Below, piece by piece: positions 8,829 to 17,551 of a stretch of DNA of 64,000 nt. This DNA is from Streptomyces sp. NBC_01485 (lineage in GTDB: Bacteria; Actinomycetota; Actinomycetes; Streptomycetales; Streptomycetaceae). A program made the translations under genes and the position numbers. Numbering within the stretch: position 1 is the stretch's first letter; every line of letters starts with the position of its first letter. Location of the stretch: NCBI RefSeq assembly GCF_036227125.1, contig NZ_CP109435.1, positions 5,208,001-5,272,000 on the forward strand, given 5' to 3'. The notes under the pieces were generated by a model that was not told the DNA's origin, searched no databases, and worked only from the letters and a program-made list of their open reading frames with translations.

Positions 8829-9339
8829 GCAAGTAGAGGAGACCGACGAGCGACCCACTGCTGACGATCTCTCGGCGGTCGATCATCCCTCGCACCTCAC
8901 TGAGGGGGATCCACTCGATCCGGTCCGACTCGTTCTTCTCCGTGGGCGGTCCGGTGTAGGTCGCGCCGTCCGCACGGAAGACGTGGTGCTGCGAGTCGGT
9001 GATGCCGTTGGCCGGCTCGCCGTAGATCAGAGGCTTGATGGGGCCAGGACGCCAGCCTGTCTCTTCCAGGACTTCGCGCGCTGCTGCCTCTTCTGGTGAC
9101 TCGCCCTCTTCGACGAGGCCCATGGGCAACTCCCAGGCCCACGAGTCCGTGATGAAGCGGTGCCGCCACATCATCAGCACCTCTTGCCGGTCGTTGACCA
9201 CGGCGGCCACAGCCAGGTGGCGGAGGCGAACGACGTGGTACTCCCACCTGCGCCCGTCAGGCTGCTGGACGTCCACCAAGCACAGGTTCACCCACTTGTT
9301 GGTGTAGATCTGCCGCTCACCGTGGGTCTTCCACTCCAT
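8806..9339 (-). CDS. NUDIX hydrolase
   Basis: 177 aa with a complete Nudix box at residues 74-96 (G-x5-E-x7-REVLEETGW). That motif binds Mg2+ and catalyses hydrolysis of nucleoside diphosphates linked to another group. The position of the box and the QHHVFRADGA segment resemble ADP-ribose-pyrophosphatase-like members, but substrate cannot be read from the sequence. In Streptomyces such genes often sit beside the TPR-regulator type whose remnant lies next to it. Confidence 0.85.
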   Translation of the reverse strand: MEWKTHGERQIYTNKWVNLCLVDVQQPDGRRWEYHVVRLRHLAVAAVVNDRQEVLMMWRHRFITDSWAWELPMGLVEEGESPEEAAAREVLEETGWRPGPIKPLIYGEPANGITDSQHHVFRADGATYTGPPTEKNESDRIEWIPLSEVRGMIDRREIVSSGSLVGLLYLLMDEAIR

Positions 9340-9552
9340 ACCTGCGGCCCCTCTCGATCGGTCTCCAGGATCTCAGACCATGGCGGACGGGAGCGCAGGT
9401 TCGGCTCTTTTCGCGTCACCTTGACGAGATTCCCGGCGAGTGACCCATCGATCCGGCCCGATCCCGGTACGCCCTAAGGGGGCGGTCTTGTCAGCCGCTT
9501 TCCTGTCTCCTCTGCGTCTGGTTAGCTGACGGTGCGTCAGATATCGTCTGCC

Positions 9553-9608
9553 GTGCCGACGCGTGAGTGCCGACGCGTGAGTGCTGACGCGTGCGTGCCG
9601 ACGCAGAA
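9553..9608. repeat. Four 14-bp tandem repeats before gene 9621
   Basis: Four contiguous units: gtgccgacgcgtga twice, then gtgctgacgcgtgc and gtgccgacgcagaa. The first three contain the palindrome ACGCGT. The array ends just before the ribosome-binding site of the gene starting at 9621. Confidence 0.8.
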
Positions 9609-9620
9609 GGGGTGAGCGCC

Positions 9621-10133
9621 ATGGAGATTGGCCAGGACCGTGCGACCCGTCCTTCCCGCAGCCCGCAGCCGCCGGGGGATCCCCGCTGGGTGGCGATGTT
9701 CTACGACGCTTCCTCGGCGTCCTGGCGGCAGGCCGCCGAATCCCCGGACCGTACGCCCGTGCTGTTCGCGATCGGTGAGATGACCCAGGTCAGGCGAGCC
9801 CGGGGTGACGAGATGACCGTTGACCTGTGGGGGCCGAAGGGCGGTGCATGGCAGCGCTTCGACTCGGCTTCGCAGGCAGCGGTTGAAACGTCGGTTGAAG
9901 CGTCGGCCGAATCGTCGGTCGATGACGTCGTCCGGCCCGGCCATCCCAACTTCGCCGAACGTATGGAGGGGCGCCGGCATCAGGTGCTCATGGCGGGGCT
10001 GAGCAAGGCCGGGCTCTACGACCTCTCCCCGGACGACGTGACGGCCGTCCGCGCCCTGGTCGAGCAGGTCGACGAGACCACGTTGCGGCGGGTCGTGCGC
10101 TGGATGGCGGTGGCCGGCGCGGCGGGTGAGTGA
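9621..10133 (+). CDS. Hypothetical protein
   Basis: 170 aa from ATG 9621, preceded by gaaggggtg. An upstream ATG at 9591 lies within the tandem repeats and is less likely. N-terminal segment DPRWVAMFYDASSASWRQAAE is followed by a variable Ser/Ala/Val-rich repeat (AVETSVEASAESSVDDVV) and a helical C-terminus (LSPDDVTAVRALVEQVDETTLRRVVRWM). Soluble; no family recognised. Confidence 0.6.
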   Translation: MEIGQDRATRPSRSPQPPGDPRWVAMFYDASSASWRQAAESPDRTPVLFAIGEMTQVRRARGDEMTVDLWGPKGGAWQRFDSASQAAVETSVEASAESSVDDVVRPGHPNFAERMEGRRHQVLMAGLSKAGLYDLSPDDVTAVRALVEQVDETTLRRVVRWMAVAGAAGE

Positions 10134-10137
10134 TCGG

Positions 10138-10917
10138 TCAAGCGGGGCCCAACGGTCTCGGGTAGTTCCAGTGGAAGGACTTCAGCGCTCTGGCCCTCTC
10201 CTCCACCACCGCCATGCGCGCCGCCCGTTCGACGGGGTCGACGTGTGAGGCCTGGCCTGTGACCTGGCCGTCCCACTTGCGGTAGTAGAGGCCGGCCTCC
10301 GCCGAGAACCAGCCGCGGCTCACCGCGTCGAGGGCCAGCAGCAGTCCGGTGTCCTCGGAGGCGGGCAGGGCCATCCAGCCGCCGAGCGCGGTCAGGAGGT
10401 CCCGTCGTACGAAGAGGCTCGCGGGGTGCACCGGCGCGCGGAAGTCGTGGGCCTTCCAGTGGGCGAGCACGGTGCCCCGTTCGATCGGGCCTTCGGCCGG
10501 GTCGCCGGGGAACGCGATCGTGGAGCCGTCCGGCAGCAGGTCGAGGGTGCTTGAGGTGGCCCAGCCGAGGGTCGGGTCCGCCTCCAGGGCGGCCAGGTCG
10601 CGAGCGAGGGCGCCGGGCGCGAGGCGGTCGTCGGCGTCCAGGACCTTCACGTACTCGCCCTCGGTGTGCGCGAGCGCGAGGGTGCGGGTGACCCCCGGGC
10701 CGCCGGGGCCGCCGCGACGCCCCTGGCGGAAGATCACGCGGGTGTCGTGGGCGGGTATGTGGGGGGCGACCTCGTCCGTCGCGCCGTCCTCGCGGATCAC
10801 CCACCGCCACTCCCACCCCGGGGGCAACTCCTGTGCGCGCAGCGACGCGTAGGCCTCGGGCAGGTGGCGGGCGGAGGGGGCGTGCACGGCGGTGACGATG
10901 ACGATGCGCCGGTTCAC
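10138..10917 (-). CDS. Family 2 glycosyltransferase
   Basis: 259 aa with a GT-A fold signature: IVIVTAVHAPSARHLPEAYASL at the N-terminus and a DADD nucleotide-sugar/metal motif at residues 94-97 (KVLDADDRLAPGAL). C-terminal LPASEDTGLLLAL fits the ED catalytic region of GT2 enzymes. GTG start; weak ribosome-binding site. Transfers a sugar from a nucleotide donor; acceptor unknown. It stands alone. Confidence 0.8.
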   Translation of the reverse strand: MNRRIVIVTAVHAPSARHLPEAYASLRAQELPPGWEWRWVIREDGATDEVAPHIPAHDTRVIFRQGRRGGPGGPGVTRTLALAHTEGEYVKVLDADDRLAPGALARDLAALEADPTLGWATSSTLDLLPDGSTIAFPGDPAEGPIERGTVLAHWKAHDFRAPVHPASLFVRRDLLTALGGWMALPASEDTGLLLALDAVSRGWFSAEAGLYYRKWDGQVTGQASHVDPVERAARMAVVEERARALKSFHWNYPRPLGPA

Positions 10918-11233
10918 GGGGAGTACTCACCACTTTCCCGGACGGTCCGCCCAGGTCACCGGGCGTGCAAAGGCCCGGCCGCTGGCGACGGGGGATGCAC
11001 CAGCGACCGGGCTATGGCCAAGGCTAACAAGGCTGTCGGTCCGACGGGAGCCCCCTTCTCCCCTGCCCCGCCGTTGTGATCGGGATCACTGTCACACCAC
11101 CCCCCTTGTTTAACCCTCGCTTATCCCTCGCCAATCCCTCATCTTTCCCTCACTTATCTCTCCGGCCCTTCCTCGCTTACCTCTCCGCCGACCCCTCGCG
11201 CACCCCTGCGCCGACCCCTCGATCAGCTCTCGC
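10918..11233. other. Pyrimidine-rich gap with degenerate repeats
   Basis: No gene is seen. From about 11100 to 11230 the plus strand is strikingly C/T-rich. Read on the minus strand, directly after the STAND stop codon, it contains several degenerate copies of GATAAGCGAGG (variants GGTAAGCGAGG, GATAAGTGAGG). It forms the 3' untranslated region of the STAND gene. Confidence 0.5.
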
Positions 11234-14200
11234 TCATCCTTCGCACGGAGGCTCGTAAGAGAGCCTGGGCAGGTACTCGTGCCACTTGTCCCCTGTCAGG
11301 ACGCCGCGTGTGGTCGCGCAGATGCGGCTGATCGCCGTGTCGACGTCCAGGTTCCACAGGCGGACGGTGTCGGCGCCGCTGGAGACGCCGAGCATGTGGC
11401 TGTTGGGGCTGAAGGAGAGGAAGTTGCCGGTCTTGGCGTTGGGGCTCATGGACTGGCCGATGGGGGAGGCGTCGGAGGGGACGGCGACGTTCCACAGGCG
11501 GACCGTGTTGTCGTCGCCGCCGCTGGCGAGGGTGCGGCCGTCGCGGCTGTAGGTGAGGGAGACGACCGCCTCGGAGTGACCGGTGAGGGGGGAGCCGAGG
11601 CGGGTCGCGTCGGCCGGGTCGGTGATGTCCCACAGGCGGACCGTGTCGTCGTCGCTGCCGCTGGCGAGGGTGTGGCCGTCAGGGCTGTAGGCGAGGGAGT
11701 TGACGGGGGCCGCGTGGCCGGTGAGGGGCTTGCCGAGCGGCGTTGTGCGGCCGGGGGCGGTCACGTCCCAGAGGCGGATGGTGCCGTCCGCGCTGCCGCT
11801 GGCGAGGGTGTGGCCGTCCGGGCTGAAGACGAGGGCGTTGATGTAGCCCTTGTGTCCGGCGAGCGGGGCGCCGAGCGGGACGACGTGGGAGGGGTCGCCG
11901 ACGTTCCAGAGCTGGATGCGGCGGTCGTCGTAGGCGGTCGCCAGGATCCGTCCGTCGGGGCTGAAGCCGAGTGCGTCGGAGCCCATGAAACGGGTCTGCA
12001 GGGGGATGGGCGGTCCGGAGGAGACCGGGTGGGTCGGGTCGGTGACGTTCCACAGGTACACCGAGCGGTCCGGCGACAGCACGGCGAGGGTGTGGCCGTC
12101 GGGGGAGAACGCGGGCTGGCGGTCGGCGCTGTCCTTCGGCATGAACGGTTCGCTGAGAGAGACGGGACGGTCGGGGGACTTCACGTTCCACAGGCGGATG
12201 CGTCCGTCGCGCGCGGCCGTGGCGAGCACCTTCCCGTCCGGGCGGAACACTCCGTTGCGGCCGATCATGTCCGACGTCGGCATCGACCACAGCCGGACCT
12301 TGTTGTCGCCGCTGCCGGTGGCGAGGGTCGCGCCGTCGGGGCTGAAGCCCAGCGCGTACATCTCGCCGCTGCCGCCCGCGAGGGGCTCGCCGACCTGGGA
12401 CGGGAACTCCGGATCGCGCACGTTCCACAGGCTCGCCGTGGAGTCGGCGCTGGCGGCGGCCAGCAGGGAGCCGTCCGGGCTGAAGGCGACGGACCAGACG
12501 GGGCCGGTGTGCCCGGGGATCGGTGCGCCGATCTGGGTCGCGCGGCTCGGGTCGGCGACGTTCCACAGCCGGATGGTGTCGTCCGCGCTGCCGCTGGCGA
12601 GGGTGTCGCCGTCGGGGCTGAAGTCCAGGGAGTGCACGGTGTCGGTGTGACCGGTCAGGACCCTGTCGATCAGCTTCGGGCGGCGCGGATCCGCCGTGTT
12701 CCACAGGCGGATCGTGTTGTCGTCGCCGCCCGCCGCGAGGATCCGGCCGTCCGGGCTGAACGCCACGGAGCGCACGGCGGCGGTGTGCCCGGTCAGCGGC
12801 GCGCCCAGCGGGCGGACCCGCGCGGGGTCGGCCGTGTTCCACAGCCGTACGGTGTGGTCCTCGCCGGCCGAGGCCAGCGTCCGCCCGTCCGGGCTGAACG
12901 CGAGCAGGTAGATCGTGCCGGTGTGGCCGGTCAGGGGTGCGCCGAGGGCGCGTGGGTGGGCAGGGTCGCGGACGTCCCAGAGGCGGACGGTGCCGTCGTC
13001 GCCGGCGCTGGCCAGGGTGTCGCCGTCCGGGCTGAACACCGCGCTGCTCACCCAGCTCGTGTGGCCGGTGAGGGGCTTGCCCAGCGGCTTGGGGTGGGAG
13101 CGGTCGCTCACGTCCCACAGGCGGACGGTGCGGTCGTAGCTGGCGGTGGCCAGGAGCTTGCCGTCCGGGCTGAACGAGGTGAGGTAGACGGCGCCGGTGT
13201 GGCCGAGGAGGGGCGTGGCCAGCGGCGCGTTCACGATGGAGATCAGGCGGTTGCTCGTGCCCTCGTCGTCCGGCCGCAGGTCGTGCGCCACCAGGTCGAG
13301 CTGGGCGGACAGCGACGGATCCGTGTACTGGACGCGGTCGGCCTCCGCCACCACCTGCTCGAACACGGCGTCGTTGCGCTGCTGCCACGCGACCACGGCC
13401 GCGCCGACCGCGACGATCGACAGCACCACCAGCGCCGACACCGCGCCCCGGAAGATCCACACCATGCGCCGGCGCAGCCGGACCGAGGCGGCCAGGAACT
13501 CCACCGCGCTACGGGTCAGGAAGGTGTTGCCGGCCGACTTCGCCCAACTGCGGGCCTGCTCCAGCCGGGAACCCCGGTACAGCAGCGCCGAGTCGCGGTT
13601 CGAGCCCTCCCAGGCCCGGCCGTCCTCCTCCAGCCGCTGCCGCAGCAGATGGTCGCCGCGGTCCTCGTCGATCCAGTCGCGCAGCCGGGGCCAGGCGTGC
13701 AGCAGCGCCTCGTGGGTGATCTCCACGGTCTCCGCGTCCAGCGTCACCAGACGGGCGTTCACCAGGGCTTCGAGCGACTCCTCCGTCTTGCCGGGATCGG
13801 TCGACTCCGCCGCCAACTGACGGCGCGTGCCCCGCCGCCGGGTGGCCTGGGTGTCCTCGCCGAGCCGGACCAGCCGCAGCAGGAGCAGCCGCGCGGCGCT
13901 GCGGGCCGCCGGGTCGAGCCTCGACCAGGCCCGTTCGGCGGTCGCCGCCACCGCGCCCTGGATGCCGCCCGCCGCGCGGTAGCCGGCCAGCGTCAGCCGG
14001 CCCGCCTTCCGGCGCTGCCAGGTGGCGAGCAGGGCGTGCGACAGCAGGGGGAGCACACCGGCGTGCGCCCCGCGCGGACCGTCGACGGTCACCTCGCGGA
14101 TGATCAGCTCCGCCAGCCCGGGTTCGAGCTCCAGCCCCACGGCCCGGGCCGGCCCGGTCACCGCCTCCCGCAACTCCGGGGTGGTCAGCGGCCCGAGCAC

Positions 14201-15352
14201 CATGTGCCGGTGCTGGAGCGCGTCGGACAGCTCGGGGTGACTGAGGCACTGCTCGTAGAAGTCGGCGCGGATGCCCAGGACTACGAGGACGGGGGGTGGG
14301 GCGGTCGCTTCGTCCGTGTCATCCGTTTCGTTGTTGTCTGCGTTGTCTGCGTTGTCTGCGGGGGTGCAGGCGGCGTGCAGGAGCTGGATGAAGAGGCGCC
14401 GGGCGGCGTCGTCGGGGCAGAGGGTGAAGGCCTCTTCGAACTGGTCGACGATGATGACGGGGCGGGTGGGGGTGCGGGTGGGGGTGGAAAGTGCGGGGGG
14501 CGAGGGCGACTCGCGTTCGGCCCAGGCGGCGAAGGCCTCCCGTACGGCGTGTGCGAAGCGCGGGGTGCCGGGCTCCTCGGCGGCGACGGCGGTGACGGGG
14601 GCGAGTTCGGGGATGCGGTGGGTCAGCTCGGCGAGGGGATCCGCGCCGGGTACGAGCTGTAGGACCGCCGTCGCTCCACTGTTCTGCCTGCTGTTCTGCC
14701 CGCCGGACGCACCACTCGGGGCGCTGCTCGCCGCACCGTTCTGCAGAGCGGGCACGAGACCGGCGCTGAGCAGGGAGGACTTGCCCGCTCCGGAGGCGCC
14801 GACCAGCATGACCAGGCCCCCCGTCCGTTCCGCCGCGCGGAGCTGGGCGACGAGGGCGTCCGTGCTCCGTTCCCGGCCGAAGAACCACCGGGCGTCCTGC
14901 TCTCGGTACGAGGCGAGCCCCCGGTACGGGCACACGCCCTCGGGGACGCCGGCCCCCTCGGCCGCGGGCCGTTCCTCTTCCTCCACGGCGGCGGCCGGGA
15001 CGTCGCCGACGACCGGATCGGCCACCGCCCGCTCCCACAACCGCTGCCACTGGGCGAGGTCGTACAGACCGGCGGACACCGGTGCGGGCCGCGCACGGCG
15101 CGCCTCGGGTATCAGGACGTGCAGCACGGCGGCGAGGGCGGCGAACTGGGCGGGCACGTTCCGGGCCCGTCGCCAGTCGCTGATCCGCTGGGCGGACACC
15201 CGTACGGGCCGCCCCCGTTCGTCGACCCGCTGGAGCCGGACGACCGCCTCGGACACGCGCTTGAGCGGAGGGTTGCCGGCCTCCTTGTACAGCAGCGCGA
15301 GTCGTTCCGCGAAGGCTGTGCGTGCCCCCGAGTCGGAACTCAAGGCCTCCAC
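11234..15352 (-). CDS. HTH-STAND NTPase with WD40 repeats
   Basis: 1372 aa. Residues 1-100 resemble a helix-turn-helix domain (VRVSAQRISDWRRARNVPAQF). After CPYRGLASYREQDARWFFGRE comes the nSTAND-type NTPase with Walker A GASGAGKS at about 185-192 and Walker B PVIIVDQFEEAF near 300. A membrane helix (VSALVVLSIVAVGAAVVAW) lies near 630-655, followed by about 14 WD40 repeats with GHT...FSPDG...LW/RLWD signatures, enough for two seven-bladed propellers. Such proteins are signalling hubs that assemble on sensing a ligand; some related STAND proteins are antiphage sensors. The predicted helix would tether it to the membrane. It is divergent from the Wadjet operon. Confidence 0.85.
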   Translation of the reverse strand: MEALSSDSGARTAFAERLALLYKEAGNPPLKRVSEAVVRLQRVDERGRPVRVSAQRISDWRRARNVPAQFAALAAVLHVLIPEARRARPAPVSAGLYDLAQWQRLWERAVADPVVGDVPAAAVEEEERPAAEGAGVPEGVCPYRGLASYREQDARWFFGRERSTDALVAQLRAAERTGGLVMLVGASGAGKSSLLSAGLVPALQNGAASSAPSGASGGQNSRQNSGATAVLQLVPGADPLAELTHRIPELAPVTAVAAEEPGTPRFAHAVREAFAAWAERESPSPPALSTPTRTPTRPVIIVDQFEEAFTLCPDDAARRLFIQLLHAACTPADNADNADNNETDDTDEATAPPPVLVVLGIRADFYEQCLSHPELSDALQHRHMVLGPLTTPELREAVTGPARAVGLELEPGLAELIIREVTVDGPRGAHAGVLPLLSHALLATWQRRKAGRLTLAGYRAAGGIQGAVAATAERAWSRLDPAARSAARLLLLRLVRLGEDTQATRRRGTRRQLAAESTDPGKTEESLEALVNARLVTLDAETVEITHEALLHAWPRLRDWIDEDRGDHLLRQRLEEDGRAWEGSNRDSALLYRGSRLEQARSWAKSAGNTFLTRSAVEFLAASVRLRRRMVWIFRGAVSALVVLSIVAVGAAVVAWQQRNDAVFEQVVAEADRVQYTDPSLSAQLDLVAHDLRPDDEGTSNRLISIVNAPLATPLLGHTGAVYLTSFSPDGKLLATASYDRTVRLWDVSDRSHPKPLGKPLTGHTSWVSSAVFSPDGDTLASAGDDGTVRLWDVRDPAHPRALGAPLTGHTGTIYLLAFSPDGRTLASAGEDHTVRLWNTADPARVRPLGAPLTGHTAAVRSVAFSPDGRILAAGGDDNTIRLWNTADPRRPKLIDRVLTGHTDTVHSLDFSPDGDTLASGSADDTIRLWNVADPSRATQIGAPIPGHTGPVWSVAFSPDGSLLAAASADSTASLWNVRDPEFPSQVGEPLAGGSGEMYALGFSPDGATLATGSGDNKVRLWSMPTSDMIGRNGVFRPDGKVLATAARDGRIRLWNVKSPDRPVSLSEPFMPKDSADRQPAFSPDGHTLAVLSPDRSVYLWNVTDPTHPVSSGPPIPLQTRFMGSDALGFSPDGRILATAYDDRRIQLWNVGDPSHVVPLGAPLAGHKGYINALVFSPDGHTLASGSADGTIRLWDVTAPGRTTPLGKPLTGHAAPVNSLAYSPDGHTLASGSDDDTVRLWDITDPADATRLGSPLTGHSEAVVSLTYSRDGRTLASGGDDNTVRLWNVAVPSDASPIGQSMSPNAKTGNFLSFSPNSHMLGVSSGADTVRLWNLDVDTAISRICATTRGVLTGDKWHEYLPRLSYEPPCEG

Positions 15353-15865
15353 CCCTAACTTCCCCCGACACCTGTATTCCGGACCGGAAAACCCACTTTA
15401 TATGGCTGACCTGCGGAGAAGGGGTTGACCGGACGACGGATCCTCCTCTGCAAGGGCCTCAACTGGCAGGATCCGGAAGGCAGCCGCGCAGCAACCGGGC
15501 GCGCTCGACGCCGCCCGCACCGTTCGGCGCCGGTCCGCACGAGGGGAGGGACCGGAGCCGAACGGTGCGGCGCGTGCGACGCCCGTGCGGCGCCTCGAAC
15601 GGCGTCCCCCTTCAGGCACTCGCTGCGTACTCGACGCCCATGGGCCTTCGCCGCCGCGTCCCCCTGACCTGCTGACCCCCTGTTCCCGCCCCCGCTCCCG
15701 TGATCTACCGTGAGCGACGGCCTCTCCGGGACGGGCGACTCGGCCCGCCGACTGCTGCGGCCGCTGAGGCTGCGGCGGTTCTCCGCATTCCGCCCAGGTT
15801 GTCAGTGGTGGCCTTTACGGTGGTGAGAGCTGGGCAGGGCTCGCCGTCGGGGAAGGGGGAGGCGG
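15353..15865. other. Divergent intergenic region between STAND and Wadjet genes
   Basis: 513 bp with no supported gene. It holds a long imperfect palindrome (15515-15570) and must contain the promoters of the divergent STAND and jetA genes. Further near-palindromic GC-rich stretches follow to about 15610. Confidence 0.5.
15515..15570. repeat. 22-bp inverted repeat upstream of Wadjet 1
   Basis: Arms 15515-15536 and 15549-15570 are complementary at 21 of 22 positions around a 12-nt loop. Lying between two divergent genes, it is not at the end of either, so a regulatory site or transcribed leader structure is more likely than a terminator. Confidence 0.7.
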
Positions 15866-17551
15866 GTGCGCAGGGTTCCGCCGGAGATGTTCCGGTTCAC
15901 CACGGGGGATCGTGCCGATCTCTACGGGGCGGTGCTGCGGGCGTTCGGCGCGGCCAACGAGCGGCTGGAGACGGCACTCGGGCTCGACGAGGTCCGGGCC
16001 CGGCTGCGCACGGTCGGCTGGCTGGACGCGATCACGGACGAGGAACTGCACGAAGCGCTCAGGAGACTCCAGCAGTGGGGCCTGTTGGACGTCGTCCAGA
16101 ACCACGCGGAGAACTACCGCACGGCCGAGGAGTACGAGCGGCGCAACCTCCAGTACTCCCTGACCCGTCAGGGCGAGGCCGCCATCGCGGGGGTGGAACA
16201 CGCGCTGGCCGTGCTCGCGTCGACAGGGGCGCTGCAGACCGCCGTACTGGAGGCGATCACCGACCGGCTCGACGAGCTGTACGTCCTGCTGGAGCAGCCC
16301 TCGTCGGCGGACCGCCGCATCTTCAGCACCCTCCAGGAACTGGAGGGGCACCTCGAAGCGCTGCTGGACAACACCAAGGCGTTCAACGGCGAACTGCAGC
16401 GGCTGCTGCGGGCCGAAAGCGCCGATGCCGGGGTCTTCCGCGAGGTGAAGGCGTCGACGGTGGCGTACCTGCGCGAGTTCCTCGTCAACCTCGACCGGCG
16501 CGGGGCCGGGGTCGCCGTGGCGGTGGCCCGGGTGGAGGAGCGCGGCACCGGGCTGCTGCACGAGCGCGCGCTGCGGGGCGCGGAGCTGCCGCCGTCGGCC
16601 GGGGAGGACCCGTCGGCCGCGTGGCTGGAGCGGCGCAGGGCGCGCTGGGCGGGGCTGCGGGCCTGGTTCCTGCCGGCCGACGGGTCGCCGCCCCGGGTCG
16701 AGCAGTTGCATGACGTGGCCCGGCGGGCGATCGTCTCGCTGCTCCAGGTGCTCGACCGGATCACGGAGTCCCGTCGCCGTTCGTCCAGCGCCGTCCAGGA
16801 CTTCCGCGAACTCGCCCGCTGGTTCGCCGCCGCGCCCACGGAGGACGACCTGCACCGGCTGTGGACGCTGGCCTTCGGACTGGGCTCCGCGCGCCACGCC
16901 CACCTCGCGCATCCCGATCCCGAACTGGTCCCGGTCTCCCGGACCTGGGCCGCCGCACCCCCGGTGGAGGTGTCCGCGCTGCTGCGCACCAGCGGCCGCA
17001 CGGAGCGCTTCACCCGGACCGGCAAGGTGCGGGACGTCTCCGCGACGCGCGCCGCGCGAGCCGAGCGCGCGCGCCGCGAACGCGCCGAACTCCAGGCGGC
17101 CTGGCAGGTACTGGCCACGGACGGCCCCGTACGGCTCTCCGCCTTCGGCGAACTCGACCCGGCGGCGTTCGAGCGCCTGTTCGATCTGCTCGGCAGGGCC
17201 CTGTCGTCCCGCCCGGACAGCACGGGAGTACGGCGAGCGGTGAGTGCGGACGGCGGGGTGGAGATCGTCCTGGACTCCATGGCCGAGGCTGACGCTGACG
17301 ACCGTGTCGCCCGGCTGCGCACCTCGAACGGGGTGATGAGCGGGCCGGATTACGTCGTTCAGATCCGTAACGTGGGTGCGGGTGCGGGCGTGGGCGTGGG
17401 AATGGGCCTGAACGTGGGCGTGGAGACGACCGCCGCCCACCCGTCAACCGCCGCCCACCCGTCAACCGCCGTCCATCCGTCAACCGCCGCCCACCCGTCA
17501 ACCGCCGTCCACCCGTCGGCCGTACCCGTACAAGAGGAGGCCGCCGGATGA
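15866..17551 (+). CDS. jetA: Wadjet JetA-like (DUF2397/TIGR02677), system 1
   Basis: 561 aa. GTG start with GGGGGAGG five bases upstream. It begins RRVPPEMFRFTTGDRADLYGAVLRAFGAANERL and continues as a helical, kleisin/winged-helix type protein with an EELHEALRRLQQWGLLDVVQ winged-helix segment. This matches TIGR02677/DUF2397, the JetA (MukF-like) subunit of Wadjet complexes that bridges the SMC heads. Wadjet systems restrict plasmids by loop extrusion and cleavage of small circular DNA. The C-terminus is odd: a Gly/Val run, then five copies of a six-residue repeat of type AAHPST encoded by 18-bp DNA repeats (about 17430-17520). Overlaps jetB by ATGA. Confidence 0.88.
   Translation: MRRVPPEMFRFTTGDRADLYGAVLRAFGAANERLETALGLDEVRARLRTVGWLDAITDEELHEALRRLQQWGLLDVVQNHAENYRTAEEYERRNLQYSLTRQGEAAIAGVEHALAVLASTGALQTAVLEAITDRLDELYVLLEQPSSADRRIFSTLQELEGHLEALLDNTKAFNGELQRLLRAESADAGVFREVKASTVAYLREFLVNLDRRGAGVAVAVARVEERGTGLLHERALRGAELPPSAGEDPSAAWLERRRARWAGLRAWFLPADGSPPRVEQLHDVARRAIVSLLQVLDRITESRRRSSSAVQDFRELARWFAAAPTEDDLHRLWTLAFGLGSARHAHLAHPDPELVPVSRTWAAAPPVEVSALLRTSGRTERFTRTGKVRDVSATRAARAERARRERAELQAAWQVLATDGPVRLSAFGELDPAAFERLFDLLGRALSSRPDSTGVRRAVSADGGVEIVLDSMAEADADDRVARLRTSNGVMSGPDYVVQIRNVGAGAGVGVGMGLNVGVETTAAHPSTAAHPSTAVHPSTAAHPSTAVHPSAVPVQEEAAG

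Noticed and set aside
11279..14662. 1127-codon plus-strand frame opposite the STAND gene
   Set aside because: It consists of repeating Gly/Val/Ala/Arg units reflecting the WD40 repeats on the other strand; no start signal or domain.
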